Shown: positions 1 to 10,677 of the stretch, in pieces
Layout of the letters: every line of letters starts with the position of its first letter
Numbering within the stretch: position 1 is the stretch's first letter
From: Phytophthora sp. 'mugwort'
Lineage: Eukaryota > Oomycota > Peronosporomycetes > Peronosporales > Peronosporaceae
Length of the DNA stretch: 64,000 nt
Assembly (NCBI GenBank): GCA_033558025.1
Contig: JAUCEF010000001.1
Location: forward strand, 3,844,001 to 3,908,000
Direction: 5' to 3'
Translations under genes and position numbers: made by a program
Notes under the pieces: generated by a model
The model's input: the letters and a program-made list of their open reading frames with translations, nothing else
The model's database searches: none
What the model was told of the DNA's origin: nothing

Positions 1-903
1 TGGGCAGCGGCACTACGTCAGGCTACGGACAAAACCTCAATTGAAGAAGTGTACGAAGTTGGCGCACAGCTTGGACGTGGACGGTTTTCCAAAGTATGTG
101 AAGCCACTCACAAGCGCACGGGCGTCAAGTCGGCAGTCAAGATCATTGATAAGAGCAAGTTACAAGCCACCGAGAAGGAGCTGCTACGCACTGAGATCGC
201 CATCTTGAAGCTCGTTCATCATCCCAATATCATTCGTCTGTACGATGTGTACGAGGATCGACAGTACATTTTCATCGTCACGGAACTGGTATCAGGTGGA
301 GAATTATTCAATCGGATCGTGGGTCGCGCCAGATACACGGAAGCTGAGGCTCGTCTTGTCATGCGCCCGCTACTCGAAAGCGTCAACTACTTGCACCGCT
401 TGGGAATCGTTCATCGAGATCTCAAGCCCGAGAATATTCTCTGTGGTGAGGCCTTGACGGACCTCAAGATTGCCGACTTTGGCCTCTCCAAGCTCGTTCA
501 CCCCGAGGAACTCATGAAAATGCCTTGCGGGACGCTCAATTATGTGGCTCCAGAGGTACTAGCTCTAGTAGGCTACGGTCGTGAAGCCGATATCTGGTCT
601 CTCGGAGTCATTTTGTATCTATTGCTTCGCGGTGAACTTCCTTTCTACGGCAAAGCAAAGAGTGAAGTCATTCAGAAGACTTTACACGCTGAAATTAACC
701 TCGAGACGGATGCAGCCTGGAGAAGTGTAGCCCCAGCAGGGAAGGCGCTGCTGCGTGGCTTGCTCACGAAAGACCCAGCACGCCGACTTACAGCCCAAGA
801 TGCTTTACTACACGAATGGTTCTCGGTCAAGTCGCCACGACCCTCAATAAACAGTGCGACGGGGGGCGGTTTGGTAGCGACGCCACCAAACGATAGACAT
901 TAG
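1..903 (+). CDS. CAMK-type serine/threonine protein kinase (3' part; 5' end outside window)
   Basis: The frame is open from base 1 to the TAG at 901-903, giving 300 residues with no convincing ATG, so the gene starts before the window. The kinase domain is complete from about residue 20: glycine loop GRGRFSKV (25-32), the ATP-binding lysine in SAVKII (Lys47), catalytic HRDLKPEN (Asp140), DFGLSK (159-164) and APEV (183-186). The helix alpha-C and HPNI segment and the ADIWSLGVILY segment are typical of CaMK-like kinases. After the domain there is only a short Ser/Gly-rich tail, with no visible calmodulin-binding or EF-hand region. Residues before the domain could belong to an upstream regulatory domain such as a PH domain, known from some oomycete CAMKs, but that is inference. 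Kinase identity is certain; the subfamily is likely. Confidence 0.93.
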   Translation, partial: WAAALRQATDKTSIEEVYEVGAQLGRGRFSKVCEATHKRTGVKSAVKIIDKSKLQATEKELLRTEIAILKLVHHPNIIRLYDVYEDRQYIFIVTELVSGGELFNRIVGRARYTEAEARLVMRPLLESVNYLHRLGIVHRDLKPENILCGEALTDLKIADFGLSKLVHPEELMKMPCGTLNYVAPEVLALVGYGREADIWSLGVILYLLLRGELPFYGKAKSEVIQKTLHAEINLETDAAWRSVAPAGKALLRGLLTKDPARRLTAQDALLHEWFSVKSPRPSINSATGGGLVATPPNDRH

Positions 904-1007
904 CATCGTATCGACAAGTTGCTAGCCTTCTCTTTATCAAATATATTTGATCGTAAATATTACAGCTCGACTACGAGTTCTTCGGCTTTGATAATCCAAG
1001 GAGTCCT

Positions 1008-1120
1008 CTAAGTCATATAGATATCGGCTAATCGTTTGTATCGGACGTAGCTCTGCGATCGCGCACGCAGCAGCTTTTCGTCGTTCTCCACTTTGTCTTT
1101 CTGAGCCTCTTGAACTCTCT
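1008..1120 (-). other. Possible coiled-coil coding fragment
   Basis: The minus strand reads VQEAQKDKVENDEKLLRARS and then QSYVRYKRLADIYMT before a stop at 1008. The composition is coding-like and helical, and it ends where the duplicated block of 1123-1785 begins. It may be a truncated exon of a gene disrupted by the duplication. Very short, so uncertain. Confidence 0.25.
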
Positions 1121-1122
1121 GG

Positions 1123-1785
1123 GTGTTGAGAGCTGCACCGAACGGCTTATTGATAAGCAGAAGGCTCTTGACCAGCGGCTCGAACGGTCTGCAGTGGCTG
1201 GCGAAGAGAAGTTGGACCGACTGCATTCTCTTCTTGTCCAACAACAGCAAGAATTGCAGCTCAAAGCGAAGGAGCAGCACGAGGAAATGTAAAGGAGCAG
1301 CAGGAGGCTTTGACGCAGAAATGAACGAGCTCAAGGTGCAGGAGGAGCTTTTTCAAAAGCGCAAGAGCCGAGCGGTCGAGAAAAAGAGCATCGTTGTGGA
1401 TGCATTTGAGAGTTCCACAGGAGCTGAGAAGGTCGTAGTCCCCGATAGGCCGACGGCTTGTCCATACGACCAAGCACCAGTTCTTGGGCCAGAACAGCGT
1501 ACTGACCTTCTTACAGCCGATATGCAAGGCGACGTCGCGATCTTCGAGGAAGTATAGGACCTGTATGCTGAAGACCTATTTGCATCGCGACGGTGAAGTG
1601 CAGCAAACCGAGCAATCATAGATCGTCATCACCTTGAAGCGGCATCTTAGGCGTTCTCCAGTGCTGATTGTCTCCGTCCGCCTGACAATTGTAGTGCATC
1701 TCTAGTGCCAGCAGTTTCTTCACAGGAGTTATCCGTCAGGAAGCGATTGAGAGGGGCATGGAGGTCTTCCACTTTGGACTCACTG
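1123..1785 (+). pseudogene. Broken copy of the coiled-coil (hinderin-like) gene at 27525-29124
   Basis: The translation matches the C-terminal half of the intact protein encoded on the minus strand at 27525-28646. Matching stretches include LDKQKALDQRLERS, EEKLDRLHSLLVQQQQELQL, FDAEMNELK, RKSRAVE, PDRPTACPYDQAPV, GPEQRTDL and ADMQGD. The match starts inside the coiled coil near 1128, so the 5' half is missing. The copy is broken by a frame change near 1290, a stop after IFEEV (1555-1557) and one missing base in the final GTCCAGGAAGCG stretch near 1730. Similarity continues past the stop into the promoter and first codons of the next gene, so the duplicated block crosses the gene boundary. No product is expected. 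Confidence 0.9.
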
Positions 1786-1827
1786 ACAATATTGTAACGC
1801 AATATTTTATTTAGCCTTGCGTTTTGT

Positions 1828-2675
1828 ATGCTCCGTACATTGCGATCGCCCAGCATGACGCTGCACGACGAGCTCAAGAAGCTGCAAACTCTGGCTACGC
1901 AGCAATGGGAGCAGCGTACCACTGAGCTCCGCAGCATTGCCGACAACTCGCACGAGCTGCTCCATAACCCGTCGACCCCCGTGGTCTGTGGCGCTTTCGC
2001 ACTGGGAATTGGCGTCGGGCTGGTCATTCCGCGGATGAAGCGGCCGTTCCGTCGGTTCGCGACTGTCGAGGACCTTCCCACTAGACTCTTCCACGAGGAG
2101 GCCAAGATCAACGCGGTTGCGGTAAGTTACAGCGACGGCGACACGTTCCGAGCACGTCATTTGCCGCTGTTCCGAGGCGTCGGCAGCTACGACGGCAAAA
2201 TGTCGGACCACACGCTACAGATCCGACTCGCGGGCATCGGTACACGCTGCAATACCAATTATTGCAATAATGATAGCAAAATTGACATGGGGATATATTG
2301 ACATCTACAGATACGCCCGAGACAGCCAAATTCGGGAAACCGGGCCAGCCGTTCGGAGACGACGCCAAGAAGTGGCTGGCCGCGACGCTCGAGAGCCGGA
2401 AACTGACGCTTACGTTACTGCATAAGGATCAATACGCACGTGCGGTTTGCCTGGTGCAGTACGGGCACTGGCCATTCCAACGCGACGCATCTGAGGAGCT
2501 TCTAAAGGTGGGACTGGGACAGGTGTATCGGCAAGCGGGAGCAGTGTACGGCGGCAAGCAGGAGATCTATGAGAAGATGGAGGAGAAGGCAAGGAAAAAG
2601 AAGAAGGGAATTTGGAGCCAAGGAAAGAAGATGGAGAGCTCTAGTGACTACAAAGCTCGTATGCGCGCTAGCTAG
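1828..2675 (+). CDS. Membrane-anchored staphylococcal-nuclease-like (thermonuclease) protein, one intron
   Basis: Exons 1828-2239 and 2311-2675 give 258 residues. The 71-nt intron 2240-2310 (GTACAC...CTACAG) restores the family motif RLAGID-TPE, which the unspliced frame breaks with a TGA. Residues 51-68 form one hydrophobic segment, so the enzyme is probably anchored as in the LCL3 group. The SNase domain runs from about 92 to 245, with SDGDTFRAR (102-110), the catalytic pair Arg133 and Glu141, and a second catalytic-type arginine in DQYARAV (Arg181). The C-terminus is Lys-rich, then KGIWSQGKK as in other family members. Such enzymes cleave nucleic acids using Ca2+; the substrate in the cell is unknown. 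A broken second copy lies at 25170-25640. Confidence 0.88.
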
Positions 2676-2916
2676 TCGGCTAGAACTGGGCACTGACCTT
2701 CAGCTAAGCTGATAGAGCGTCTCTGACCTTGTTGTCTGATGACATTTTGTCTTATATTATTGGAGTTGCTCTGTCTAAATCTCTACAAGAAAGTTGCGAA
2801 ACTTTCTTGCTAACGACAAGATTTCGTCGTGCGAGGGCTGTTTGGTTTTAAAAACGAAACAATTATGGTGATCTCGTTAACTTCAAGTTGAAAACTTCAA
2901 TGACAATAATACGATA

Positions 2917-3345
2917 ACGTACGTGAACTCGCTGGTGCACTCGTCACTCGTCGCGGAGATCCACGTTTTGAAGGCGATGAGGCGGTCGGTAAACACGGCG
3001 GCTTCAAGTGGAAAGCGCGTTGTTTCACGAGGTTGGTAAAGTTTATCGACTCTGCTCGACTAAACTCGGCGTTCGGGCTCATACACGCTCGACATGGGCG
3101 CTGAACCTTGCTCGGTTTCCGAAATAATTTCTACAATATCGTAGCAAATGAATACAGTAAATACATTTGACGAGCAAATGAAAATGATTCCAATCTTACG
3201 AGTGAAGTGGAGGAGCCACATGAAAATGAAGCAGTCAACTCTGCAGAAGACACGTCGTCCAACGTGATGCAGCGATCGACGCCCAATTCATGGCTACGAC
3301 CAAGTGCAGCCGAGAATTCCAATGCCGTCTCGGTGAGAAATATGC
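2917..3345 (+). other. Coding-like remnant in the 2676-3468 intergenic stretch
   Basis: Two nearby stretches read like protein although no full gene is present. One runs from about 2919 to a TGA near 3105 and contains TRRGDPRFEGDE and GGFKWKARC. The other runs from about 3120 to 3345 and is acidic and Ser/Asn-rich, with an internal TGA. A GTGAGA that could be a splice donor follows at about 3332. I do not recognise the family; it may be a fragment of a transposon-encoded or duplicated host gene. The rest of 2676-3468 shows nothing I can name. Confidence 0.3.
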
Positions 3346-3468
3346 CTTTTTGAACCTGGTTTGAATGTCCTGAACCCTGACCTAACGGGTCCGAGGTTTG
3401 AGTCGGAAGCGTGTACGGCTCCGTGCGCTACAAAAGCAAAGGCATTAGTTACCAGCTAGTCAGAGGAA

Positions 3469-4746
3469 TTATTCTATACGTGACGACTTAAGACTTACGA
3501 CGAAGGTGGATCGGTTCATACGAGAAGCGAAACGAGGCCACTCCGGGCCGTCAGTTGAGTCTCCACCTGCTTGAACCTTGACTCCCGGCGACAGTGGCAT
3601 CGCATGGAAATGTTGATCCAGCGGATCTTCGTTAAAGAAAGCTTCGTGCTCGTGTCCATCGCCATCTTCCTTGGGAATGTTGCCACCAAAGACACCAAAC
3701 GACGGGTAACGTACGCTAGAACGTGATGGAATGCTCCCCCTGTCGATCTTGGGGAGACTACTCTTCCCTAGAGGAGATTTCTGGACTGCAAATTCCACCT
3801 TCACTTCCTCTTCCTTCTCGCCAAAGCCAATTGTCTTGACATGTTGTGCCGAGCCTGGAGGACGAGGTTTCTGACGAGATGATGCGATTGCCGATGGTGA
3901 TTGTGACGGGGACTGACGAGATCGAGCACTTGCTACGCTCTTCCCGGGATCAATAGACTTAATGTCGATGTTGATCTGCAACCCCAGTCCAGCAGAAGTG
4001 TTGGTCAAAAGTAGATCTGACGCCATTGCAAGCGGTTTTTGAGGTGATACGATGCGATGCTTCCCTTTATGTAACTCATGATCTTCTGTGCTATATGGTA
4101 CTCCAGGTCGTGGGCCGGTCAATTCGACACGGGACGACGTGACTCTAAGCTGTTTTCCCCTCATTTTGCTCTTCACTGCGAATCGAGACGACGTAATTGA
4201 AGCCGCGTGAGCGTAAGACCGTGTTGCTGCCTTAACCGCGTGATGTAGCCCTTGACTGTCATAGTAAGTTCGCTTTGGCGTTCGAATCGGCACTTGTCTC
4301 CGCTGGTACGAAGTATCTAAAGGACAACTCGTCGGTGGCACGAGCTTTTCACTTGGTAAATGACTGCGTCCAAGCAGAACTCGAAAATGGTTCAAGAAAT
4401 TCACGTCGTGTGAGTCTACTCCTGCATCACCAGTCAGTGCTAAAGCCGAATTCAAAGCTTCCGAGAGAATGGAAACGCCCCAATCTGCTACAACGCCGAA
4501 CAAGCGACCACTGCAGCTTTTCTCCATTGATTCTCGTGCACTTGCTGCCGCGATCTCGTCCAAAAGTTCCAGCACGACGCCTTCGACGTCATCCATAGCC
4601 CGTAAGCTCTGGTTTCCGGTGACCAAACCTACATCGGTGTTTAGATCTCCATTATCTTGTTGAAGCGGAGACGCGTTGTGCTTGTCACTCTCGCTCCCAT
4701 CTTGCCAACAAGATCCCCGTCGAGTACTTGGCAGCTCTCGAGTCAT
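3469..4746 (-). CDS. Uncharacterised Ser/Lys-rich, largely disordered protein (425 aa)
   Basis: This is the longest frame of the region and has no internal stop. The frame stays open slightly upstream through a GTG, but the first ATG is at 4746 (MTRELPSTRRG), just downstream of an in-frame stop. An N-terminal segment of about 60 residues (VEGVVLELLDEIAAAS and VSILSEALNSALALTG) could be helical. The rest is basic, low in hydrophobic residues and rich in Ser/Pro/Arg, including RSRQSPSQSPSAIASSRQKP. I see no enzyme motif, signal peptide or membrane segment, and do not recognise the family. Frame length and codon texture suggest a real gene of unknown role. Confidence 0.6.
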   Translation of the reverse strand: MTRELPSTRRGSCWQDGSESDKHNASPLQQDNGDLNTDVGLVTGNQSLRAMDDVEGVVLELLDEIAAASARESMEKSCSGRLFGVVADWGVSILSEALNSALALTGDAGVDSHDVNFLNHFRVLLGRSHLPSEKLVPPTSCPLDTSYQRRQVPIRTPKRTYYDSQGLHHAVKAATRSYAHAASITSSRFAVKSKMRGKQLRVTSSRVELTGPRPGVPYSTEDHELHKGKHRIVSPQKPLAMASDLLLTNTSAGLGLQINIDIKSIDPGKSVASARSRQSPSQSPSAIASSRQKPRPPGSAQHVKTIGFGEKEEEVKVEFAVQKSPLGKSSLPKIDRGSIPSRSSVRYPSFGVFGGNIPKEDGDGHEHEAFFNEDPLDQHFHAMPLSPGVKVQAGGDSTDGPEWPRFASRMNRSTFVVSLKSSRIE

Positions 4747-5002
4747 TCTGGCATCGCCCACCGCTCGTCCAGGCGCTGATCTCGTGCCAAATCAAGTACA
4801 ACAGACGTCTACATGGGAAGCTACAAGCCGGCAGTCCTAAAATACATGTACAACGTTATTTCGGCTTGTTGGGCGGCGGTGACGCCACTGCAAGCGCCAC
4901 TCAACATGACAGTGCGAATATTTACAAGTCAAATTTCCTTATGTGCTTACCTACTGTAACTTACAACAAGCTTTGTAAGTGGCACCCAATACAGCAACAT
5001 GA

Positions 5003-5058
5003 CAACATGGGCCGTTATGGACTATACCTTATGGTTGGGCACATAACGGCCCATGTTG
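5003..5058. repeat. Perfect 17-bp inverted repeat with 22-nt loop
   Basis: Bases 5003-5019 (CAACATGGGCCGTTATG) and 5042-5058 are perfect reverse complements. The surrounding stretch 4747-5445 otherwise shows no gene I can support. It could be the core of a foldback element or a hairpin in an unannotated transcript. Confidence 0.75.
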
Positions 5059-5445
5059 CTCATCTCCAGCAATATATGCCGAGCAGCATAAGCTGTTTAT
5101 CTTACCAAAATATAAATATAATACACATAGCGCATCCTGCTAAAATTCTGCGACATACAGTAGGATATTTATCAACAGAGCCATCAAAATCGAGGCTAAT
5201 TTGCAGAATCGTGATTGGCTAAAAAGACTCTGGTGGTTTCAAGGTGTAACAGCCCGGGCCAAGTATAACTCCAGCAGTCCGCCCAGTTCTGTCCCAGAGT
5301 GAAACGCCTTAGCTAGACCACTCCAGTCTTCCGGCCCGCTGTCTACCTCGCGTCGTCTGATTTGAACACCCTGCTCCCGATCCTGACTCTAGGTCCGTTC
5401 ATTCCTCCTTTATCTTACCGTTGGTCTAACAATTACTCAGAATTA

Positions 5446-6230
5446 ACGGAGTCTACCAAATAGTATACGGTATTATACAATAATAGTGCTCCTCAAATTT
5501 CTACGAAGGTACACTATTCGGCAAGGTATTATACGAAAAGCTTCAATTTAGATGATAAACGACGGCATTGGCGGAGTGGTGTAGCATATGTCGGCTAATA
5601 ACAGAGGTCGTGTTCACGCCTCGCAGAGATCACACAGGCGGGAAACTGAAACCACCAAAAAAGTCGTTGTACATCAAAACTTTTAAATCAAAGTTGATAA
5701 CTGCCGCCCGAGAAGCTTTATTATTTCGTTAGCTTAATCAACAACTAGCTAATCAAAGATCTCACCTAAAATGTCCTCGTTGTCTTCGGCGATATCTCCC
5801 AGCCCTTCTTCCATACCCTCCTCTTGACTGCCCACTTAGTTTAGAACAGATTTCCGTAGACGTCGTGCTTCGAAATGTGCCAATCGCGGGAATCATCGCT
5901 GAACCCTTCCACCCCAACTCTCTTTTAAAGTGCCGCAGTGCACGAGTAGGCACGCCGCCATCGCCTGCCCCTTGATCCATTCAATCAGTTCGCGTTTCTC
6001 CAGGATAGTCTTCGAGGCTCGCTTCGGCGCCATGGATGCCACTTGAGAAGTTGGGTGCGGCTGGTTCAGGGCAATTTGGAAAGTGAGGTAGATGTGATTA
6101 CCGGTATTGCTATGGATGTTGACATTCGGAACGGTATTATAATTGGAACGGTATAATGAGAAAAAGAACGTTCTAGAAGTCAAGAAGGGTATTGTAATGC
6201 GATAGGGTGTATTTATTTGGCAGAATCCGT
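5446..6230 (-). mobile_element. Short DNA transposon with TA target duplication, copy 1 (internally decayed pogo-like)
   Basis: The ends are imperfect inverted repeats, ACGGAGTCTACCAAATA at the left and the complement of ACGGATTCTGCCAAATA at the right, each flanked by TA. A second copy lies in inverted orientation at 49432-50096 and aligns along its whole length, which fixes the boundaries. On the minus strand there is a fragment beginning MAPKRASKTILEKRELIEWI, resembling the N-terminus of pogo/CENP-B-type transposases, and a C-terminal fragment MEEGLGDIAEDNEDI before a stop. The catalytic core is absent, so it is a non-autonomous deletion derivative. Assignment to the pogo branch of Tc1/mariner rests on the TA duplication and the N-terminal fragment and is moderate. 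Confidence 0.78.
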
Positions 6231-6549
6231 TATATTTTCATAACAGGACCCACCAGCCTATAACATGGCATTACTCGACCTGAATGCTAGGCATGGGCGA
6301 AGAGAAATTTTTATACATGACTTTTTCAGTTCAGCAGAGAATGCCAGCTTTTTTCTAAGTGATGTAGATCTCAATGCTCGGAAATCTATCAAACAGACCT
6401 TTCCACGTGGAAATAAAAAAGTGGGCACGTAAAGGTACAAAATGCGCGTGGTCTGTGACGCTGTCGGCGCGCCGGGGTGAGAACAAGAAGGTCACAAAAC
6501 TGAGTGCGATTTTAACAGGGTGTGGTACATAAGTACAATGCACTTATCG

Positions 6550-8215
6550 CATGGGGATCTGTGTGATGTAATGCCCATTTGCTCAGTCCGCCAAATTCGA
6601 GGCCTGCGTGGATTTCAAGTGGCTATTGTGCAAGGACGTCAGACATCATTTCTGCGAGTTGTTGACGTTACAGACAGTCGACAATCTCGACAATCTCGAC
6701 CTGAGTGGACAAAAACGTCAGTTTATCGAGCAATCTCAGCAGATATATCTGAACGAATTGATGCATGTGAGCAGCACGCTGCGTATGATACACTAGTGTG
6801 CTACCTTAAAACGTTCGAGCATTTTGAACCCTGGATCTCGTACATGTTGCCATTTAGACAGCAAAGGTCGTTTTTTTCGGGTTTTTATTGTTGTTGGTAT
6901 AGTTGTTTCCTCGCTGAAAACCTTGTTACCAGTTTTCGAGATAGATGACACGCACATGCATAAACCCACGGGGTATGCCTGACAGTACTTGGTAAATATG
7001 GGAACAAAGGTAACATGCTCGCAGCGCTGGCTTTCGTATCAGAAGAAACAAAGTGGAATTTTGCGTGGACCATTTCCAACTGCATTGCTGCTGGAATTTA
7101 ATTAAGTGATGTCGCTCTGTTCAGCAACCGAGGCAAACAACTCGGTGCGCAGGTTTTGCTTCCTCGTCTTGGGATCCATATCAATTTAAAGTTCTGCTCT
7201 CTACACATCGTTCTTAACGTTTGTGACCGATTCAATCTGTTGACCCTGACATCTAGAGAATTAAACCCTTCGTGTTCAAATTGCCAGTGGGCGCTTCACG
7301 ACGCGGATAAACGCGGTGTTAGAGGAAATTCGCTCGGAGTTCCCTTTTGCGTTGCATATAAATAATGACAAGGAAGAGTTTGTGTCGGATTATCTTTGCG
7401 GTATCCACCCAATTTAGTTGGTCTCCGCTTCAAAAACATCATTCAGGAAGATAAATAATACATAGAGAAGCATTGAAATGATATACCGACATATGGAAAG
7501 CCCAAGCATTTTGCGGTGTACGCACAACAGCGGTGCGGGGGTGAGAACAAAATGCCTTTGGAATGGGCTGCGCAACAAACAAGTTCCAGGTGCACTTGTT
7601 CAATGTTGTACTCGCGTACTTTCAGTCGCTTCAGAAAATGAACGAACATCGTCAACGTGGGTAAAAGCATATCATGACGTGACCCCCAAAGTGGAAAGTT
7701 GTATGACGTTAAGTTACATACATGCAGCCCCGGTGCTCACGCTGACGAGGGGTCCTCTCTGCGACTACCTGGTCGCTCAACATTACAAGGTTAAACAGCC
7801 GGTAGGGGGCATCGTGGCACGCGGCCCGCGGTCTTTCCGAGTCAATCTGAATGTTCTCACGTGCTGCCCGACAAGAGAGCTTGTTCTCATCACGTATCGA
7901 CATCTCATCGCAGCGATCTATCACGAGAAGAAAAAAATCACGATATCAGCGTTGCACTATTGCTTGAAAAAAAAGCTTTCACAGATCATACACTATCCAA
8001 GCTTACCATTCAGCATTTACTGGCGTCGCACTGAATGTTTCAATCGAAGCGGAACTTGATCAGGCCGTCTCGATACATCCTCCACCCTAATATCGTCAGG
8101 GAGGCCGCTAGTTGTGTGTAGCAAAGCCTAGAAAGGATCGGGGCAATACACAAAGCGCTTTACAAGTCGAGGAGAATTGCCATCAGCAAGACAAAAACAG
8201 CACAACACTACCTCC
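6550..8215 (+). pseudogene. Decayed Mutator-like (MULE) transposase
   Basis: Fragments in all three forward frames follow the order of an oomycete MULE transposase. First comes a WLLCKDVRHHFC segment near 6610. Next is GKYGNKGNMLAALAFVSEET followed by a stop, then SDVALFSNRGKQLGAQ and INLKFCSLHI in the 7000-7220 region, the conserved end of the MULE catalytic domain. Then come EEIRSEFPFALHI and a degenerate SWIM-type zinc finger near 7820-7960 ending in YRHLIAAIYHEKK, and a basic tail RKPRKRIGAIHKAL. Many stops and frame changes make it non-functional. I did not find its terminal inverted repeats. Confidence 0.72.
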
Positions 8216-8900
8216 TCTGATATAGCAGACAGTGCAATGATGCCGGCAATGGAGGGGGTAATAACAGCGGCCGTACCACACGAGCGAGCTCCTAACACGT
8301 GTTGTGGCTATGGCGCTCAGGCCACAACATCCGACGATGCCCTAATAAAAACAAGCAGCAAGAAACACCAGACAAAACAATAAAATCGGGTGGGTATGTA
8401 GCTAATGGCTGCCCGTATATTGCCTGTGGAATCCTATTTGGGTGAATATTGCTGTACATAGCTGACGAAACTGAGAAGACGTAATATCAGATACAAAGCT
8501 ACAGCTTGCATGGATTCTTAAGGCAAATATACGTACAGCTCATTACCTCGTGCGGGCAGTATTTACCCACATCGGTATACTTGTCGTGTTTACTCTCGCA
8601 AACCGCGTTCCCTTCTATATGACCGTCGAACATCCTAGCATCTTGCATAATCAACGCCGCGTCCGTGGTGTAAAGCCAGAGGCGTGAAACCGTGGGTGTC
8701 GTCGAGTCATAATCCGCTATAGAAACGGCTGGAGGTGGTGCGTGCTCTGCTGCCGCGTAATGCTGCCCTGGTCCTTTGGTCGGCTCTCCCCGGATATGGC
8801 CCCACACCTCAAATCTATGTCTCAGATTCCAAACTATAAAAGCTTCAATTCTTTCATTTCGTGATTACGCTACGCTTACTATCAGTAATAGTACTTCACT
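8216..8900. other. No supported gene
   Basis: This stretch between the MULE remnant and the Merlin fragment has only short frames without recognisable domains. It may hold further eroded transposon sequence. Confidence 0.5.
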
Positions 8901-8909
8901 ATACCCGTC

Positions 8910-9195
8910 ACGAGCGCGCACAGCACCTCCGTTGCCGTGACTTGTGGCAGGGCGAACCAGCTTCGTCTTAGGTACCCGCCAAGATACGTTGGAAGCAAGG
9001 GTTTCTTCGTTCCACGCATAGCCTACACAAAACGCAAGTTAGTGCATTAGTAACACTAAAATGTATACAACCATCGTATACCTTTATGTGCTGCTTGATC
9101 CGGATTTCCCAGGCGCCTTTAATACGGTTCGTGTGCGCGCCGCTGACCGGATCGGCGTAGGTCTCGGTGTGGTTTACCCACAAATGCCTGTCAAT
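8910..9195 (-). pseudogene. Merlin/ISXO2-like transposase, C-terminal fragment with intron
   Basis: On the minus strand the frame begins GIDRHLWVNHTETYADP and continues SGAHTNRIKGAWEIRIKQHI, the signature around the last acidic residue of ISXO2-like/Merlin transposases (VNH...F.DP.TGAHTN..E..W). A 59-nt intron with GTATAC...TGTAG borders (9023-9081) joins it to AMRGTKKPLLPTYL and RRSWF, the usual C-terminus. The catalytic glutamate position reads Lys (RIKGAW). The upstream two thirds are missing: the sequence changes directly into the Polinton minor capsid gene at about 9196. An N-terminal Merlin fragment in the same orientation lies at 24229-24705. Confidence 0.68.
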
Positions 9196-9198
9196 GCC

Positions 9199-10082
9199 TT
9201 ATTTTTTTGGTCGAAGCAAAAGCATGATCGAGACCGAAGTATCTCGAACCTTAATGTTCTGATCAATATGGTTGTAAATGGAGATCGTAATCGTCGTACG
9301 AGCACCGTTGTGACAGTTCATCCAAGCATATTGACTCGGTTTGTAGCTAATTAGCTGTCCAACCGATGCATCACCTCGATCGAATGCACTCAGAGTATCG
9401 CCACTCGCAACGTATTCATTCTTAATTAGATCGCATCTACGATGTATGAACTCGTAGGGTGGATCTGAGGGATCGTGTCCGAAAGTTGAGCGCTTGCAAC
9501 CGTTGTAGGGGACGATGGATATGTTCCAACAGTCAATCCCACAACCTTTCCAAACTAGCATTATCGATGATCAGGCGCGGAACGCGCGTAGTTGTAGGCA
9601 AATCAGAACCGCCGGAGCTATATAGCCCAGTATGTAGGTCTAGTCCAGGTACCTCCAACGGTAGGTAGAGTCGTTGGGGTAGCGCTGAAATCTAACTGAT
9701 CAGCATAATATACGCTATTTTCCAATAATTGGATGTAAAAAACATTATTTCCGGATGGATCAATGAGATAGGCACCTGCATCGACGAGAGCAGTCTGGAT
9801 GCTTCGATTGATATCGGTATACGTGTAAATACCATCCGAGCGATTGATACTCACAATGGATGTTGTAGCACCCGTAGGTACTTCGATTTTGAGAGTGTTG
9901 TTCCAGAACTGGGTCGCATCGATATTGTATTCAGAGTTGTACATGCAGGTCGATTGAACGGCGCAAACAACATTGCGCAAATCGGCAGCAGAACCCGGGA
10001 AGAAAATAACTATATCGCCAAGTTGAGTTGTATCCATCGTGATGAGGTTTGTGGAATCGAGCTTGCTAAAACTCGCACACAT
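9199..10082 (-). pseudogene. Polinton minor capsid (penton-like) protein remnant
   Basis: The frame starts at the ATG of 10082 and runs to a stop near 9618. It resumes in other frames until the stop at 9199, so the ORF is broken between about 9480 and 9620. The second half has the layout of Polinton/virophage-type minor capsid proteins: FIHRRCDLIKNEYV, then SAFDRGDASVGQLISYKP, then ITISIYNHIDQNIKVRD and a short hydrophobic end IMLLLRP. These proteins form the pentons of icosahedral capsids. Assignment rests on this motif order and on the company of ATPase, integrase and polymerase genes. An AATATAG-like promoter motif lies just upstream of the start. Confidence 0.6.
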
Positions 10083-10087
10083 TGTAA

Positions 10088-10096
10088 GCTATATTC
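10088..10096 (-). promoter_or_regulatory. AATATAGC motif upstream of minor capsid gene
   Basis: Read on the minus strand the sequence is GAATATAGC, ending six bases before the ATG at 10082. It is one of six similar sites in front of genes of this element. Confidence 0.4.
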
Positions 10097-10148
10097 ATAA
10101 GATCGTATTTAAGCGATAAGCGCTAATAAATATAATAACTTGATATGG

Positions 10149-10677
10149 GTATGATTGAATGTGTATATAAGATTGCCAATGCAGATGAGACCATCGTGTA
10201 CATTGGCTCGACTACACAGAATCTTTCCACTCGTTGGGCTGAACATAAGTATAAATAAACGCTGGATCGATGAACGAGTAGGTTGCTCAATTTACCAATA
10301 CTTTAAATCCCACGGTATTGAAACTTTCAAATTGAAAAGATCAGTGAGCATGAAATCACTGGCCGGGGCGACAGTTGTGTGGGTTTAAGCAATAAGTAAT
10401 TGATAGAACCAAACACAAGGTTAATTTTCAAAGGGCGTATCAGACAGTAGATCAGTTTCAAGAACAAAAGCGTGCCCACAACAAACTCCAATATGAAAAG
10501 AATAGAGAGCAGCGCATTGAGTTTCAGAAGCGGTACTACAATGATAATAAAGACGCTATCAAACAAAGAATGCCGAAGAGACTGGAATGCGAATGTGGTA
10601 GCAATGTCAGGTGGATTGAGAAAAAAAGGTATTACGCAACACAGAAGCATCGCTGGCTTACCGATCAACAAGCTTAA
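10149..10677 (+). pseudogene. GIY-YIG homing-type endonuclease remnant
   Basis: The ATG at 10149 opens a GIY-YIG domain: YKIANADETIVYIGSTTQN followed by RWAEHK, where VYIG is the second half of the signature. A TAA at 10257 and frame changes follow, but the family continues as CSIYQYFKSHGIETFKL. Then comes a long basic helical tail, with QYEKNREQRIEFQKRYY and the zinc-ribbon-like CECGSNV segment. This architecture is common in endonucleases of large DNA viruses and Polintons. The stop TAA (10675-10677) overlaps the stop of the convergent ATPase gene (10674-10676) within one TTAA. Confidence 0.72.

Noticed and set aside
8499..8807. 102-codon minus-strand ORF
   Set aside because: No motif, no neighbour that suggests a role; probably chance.
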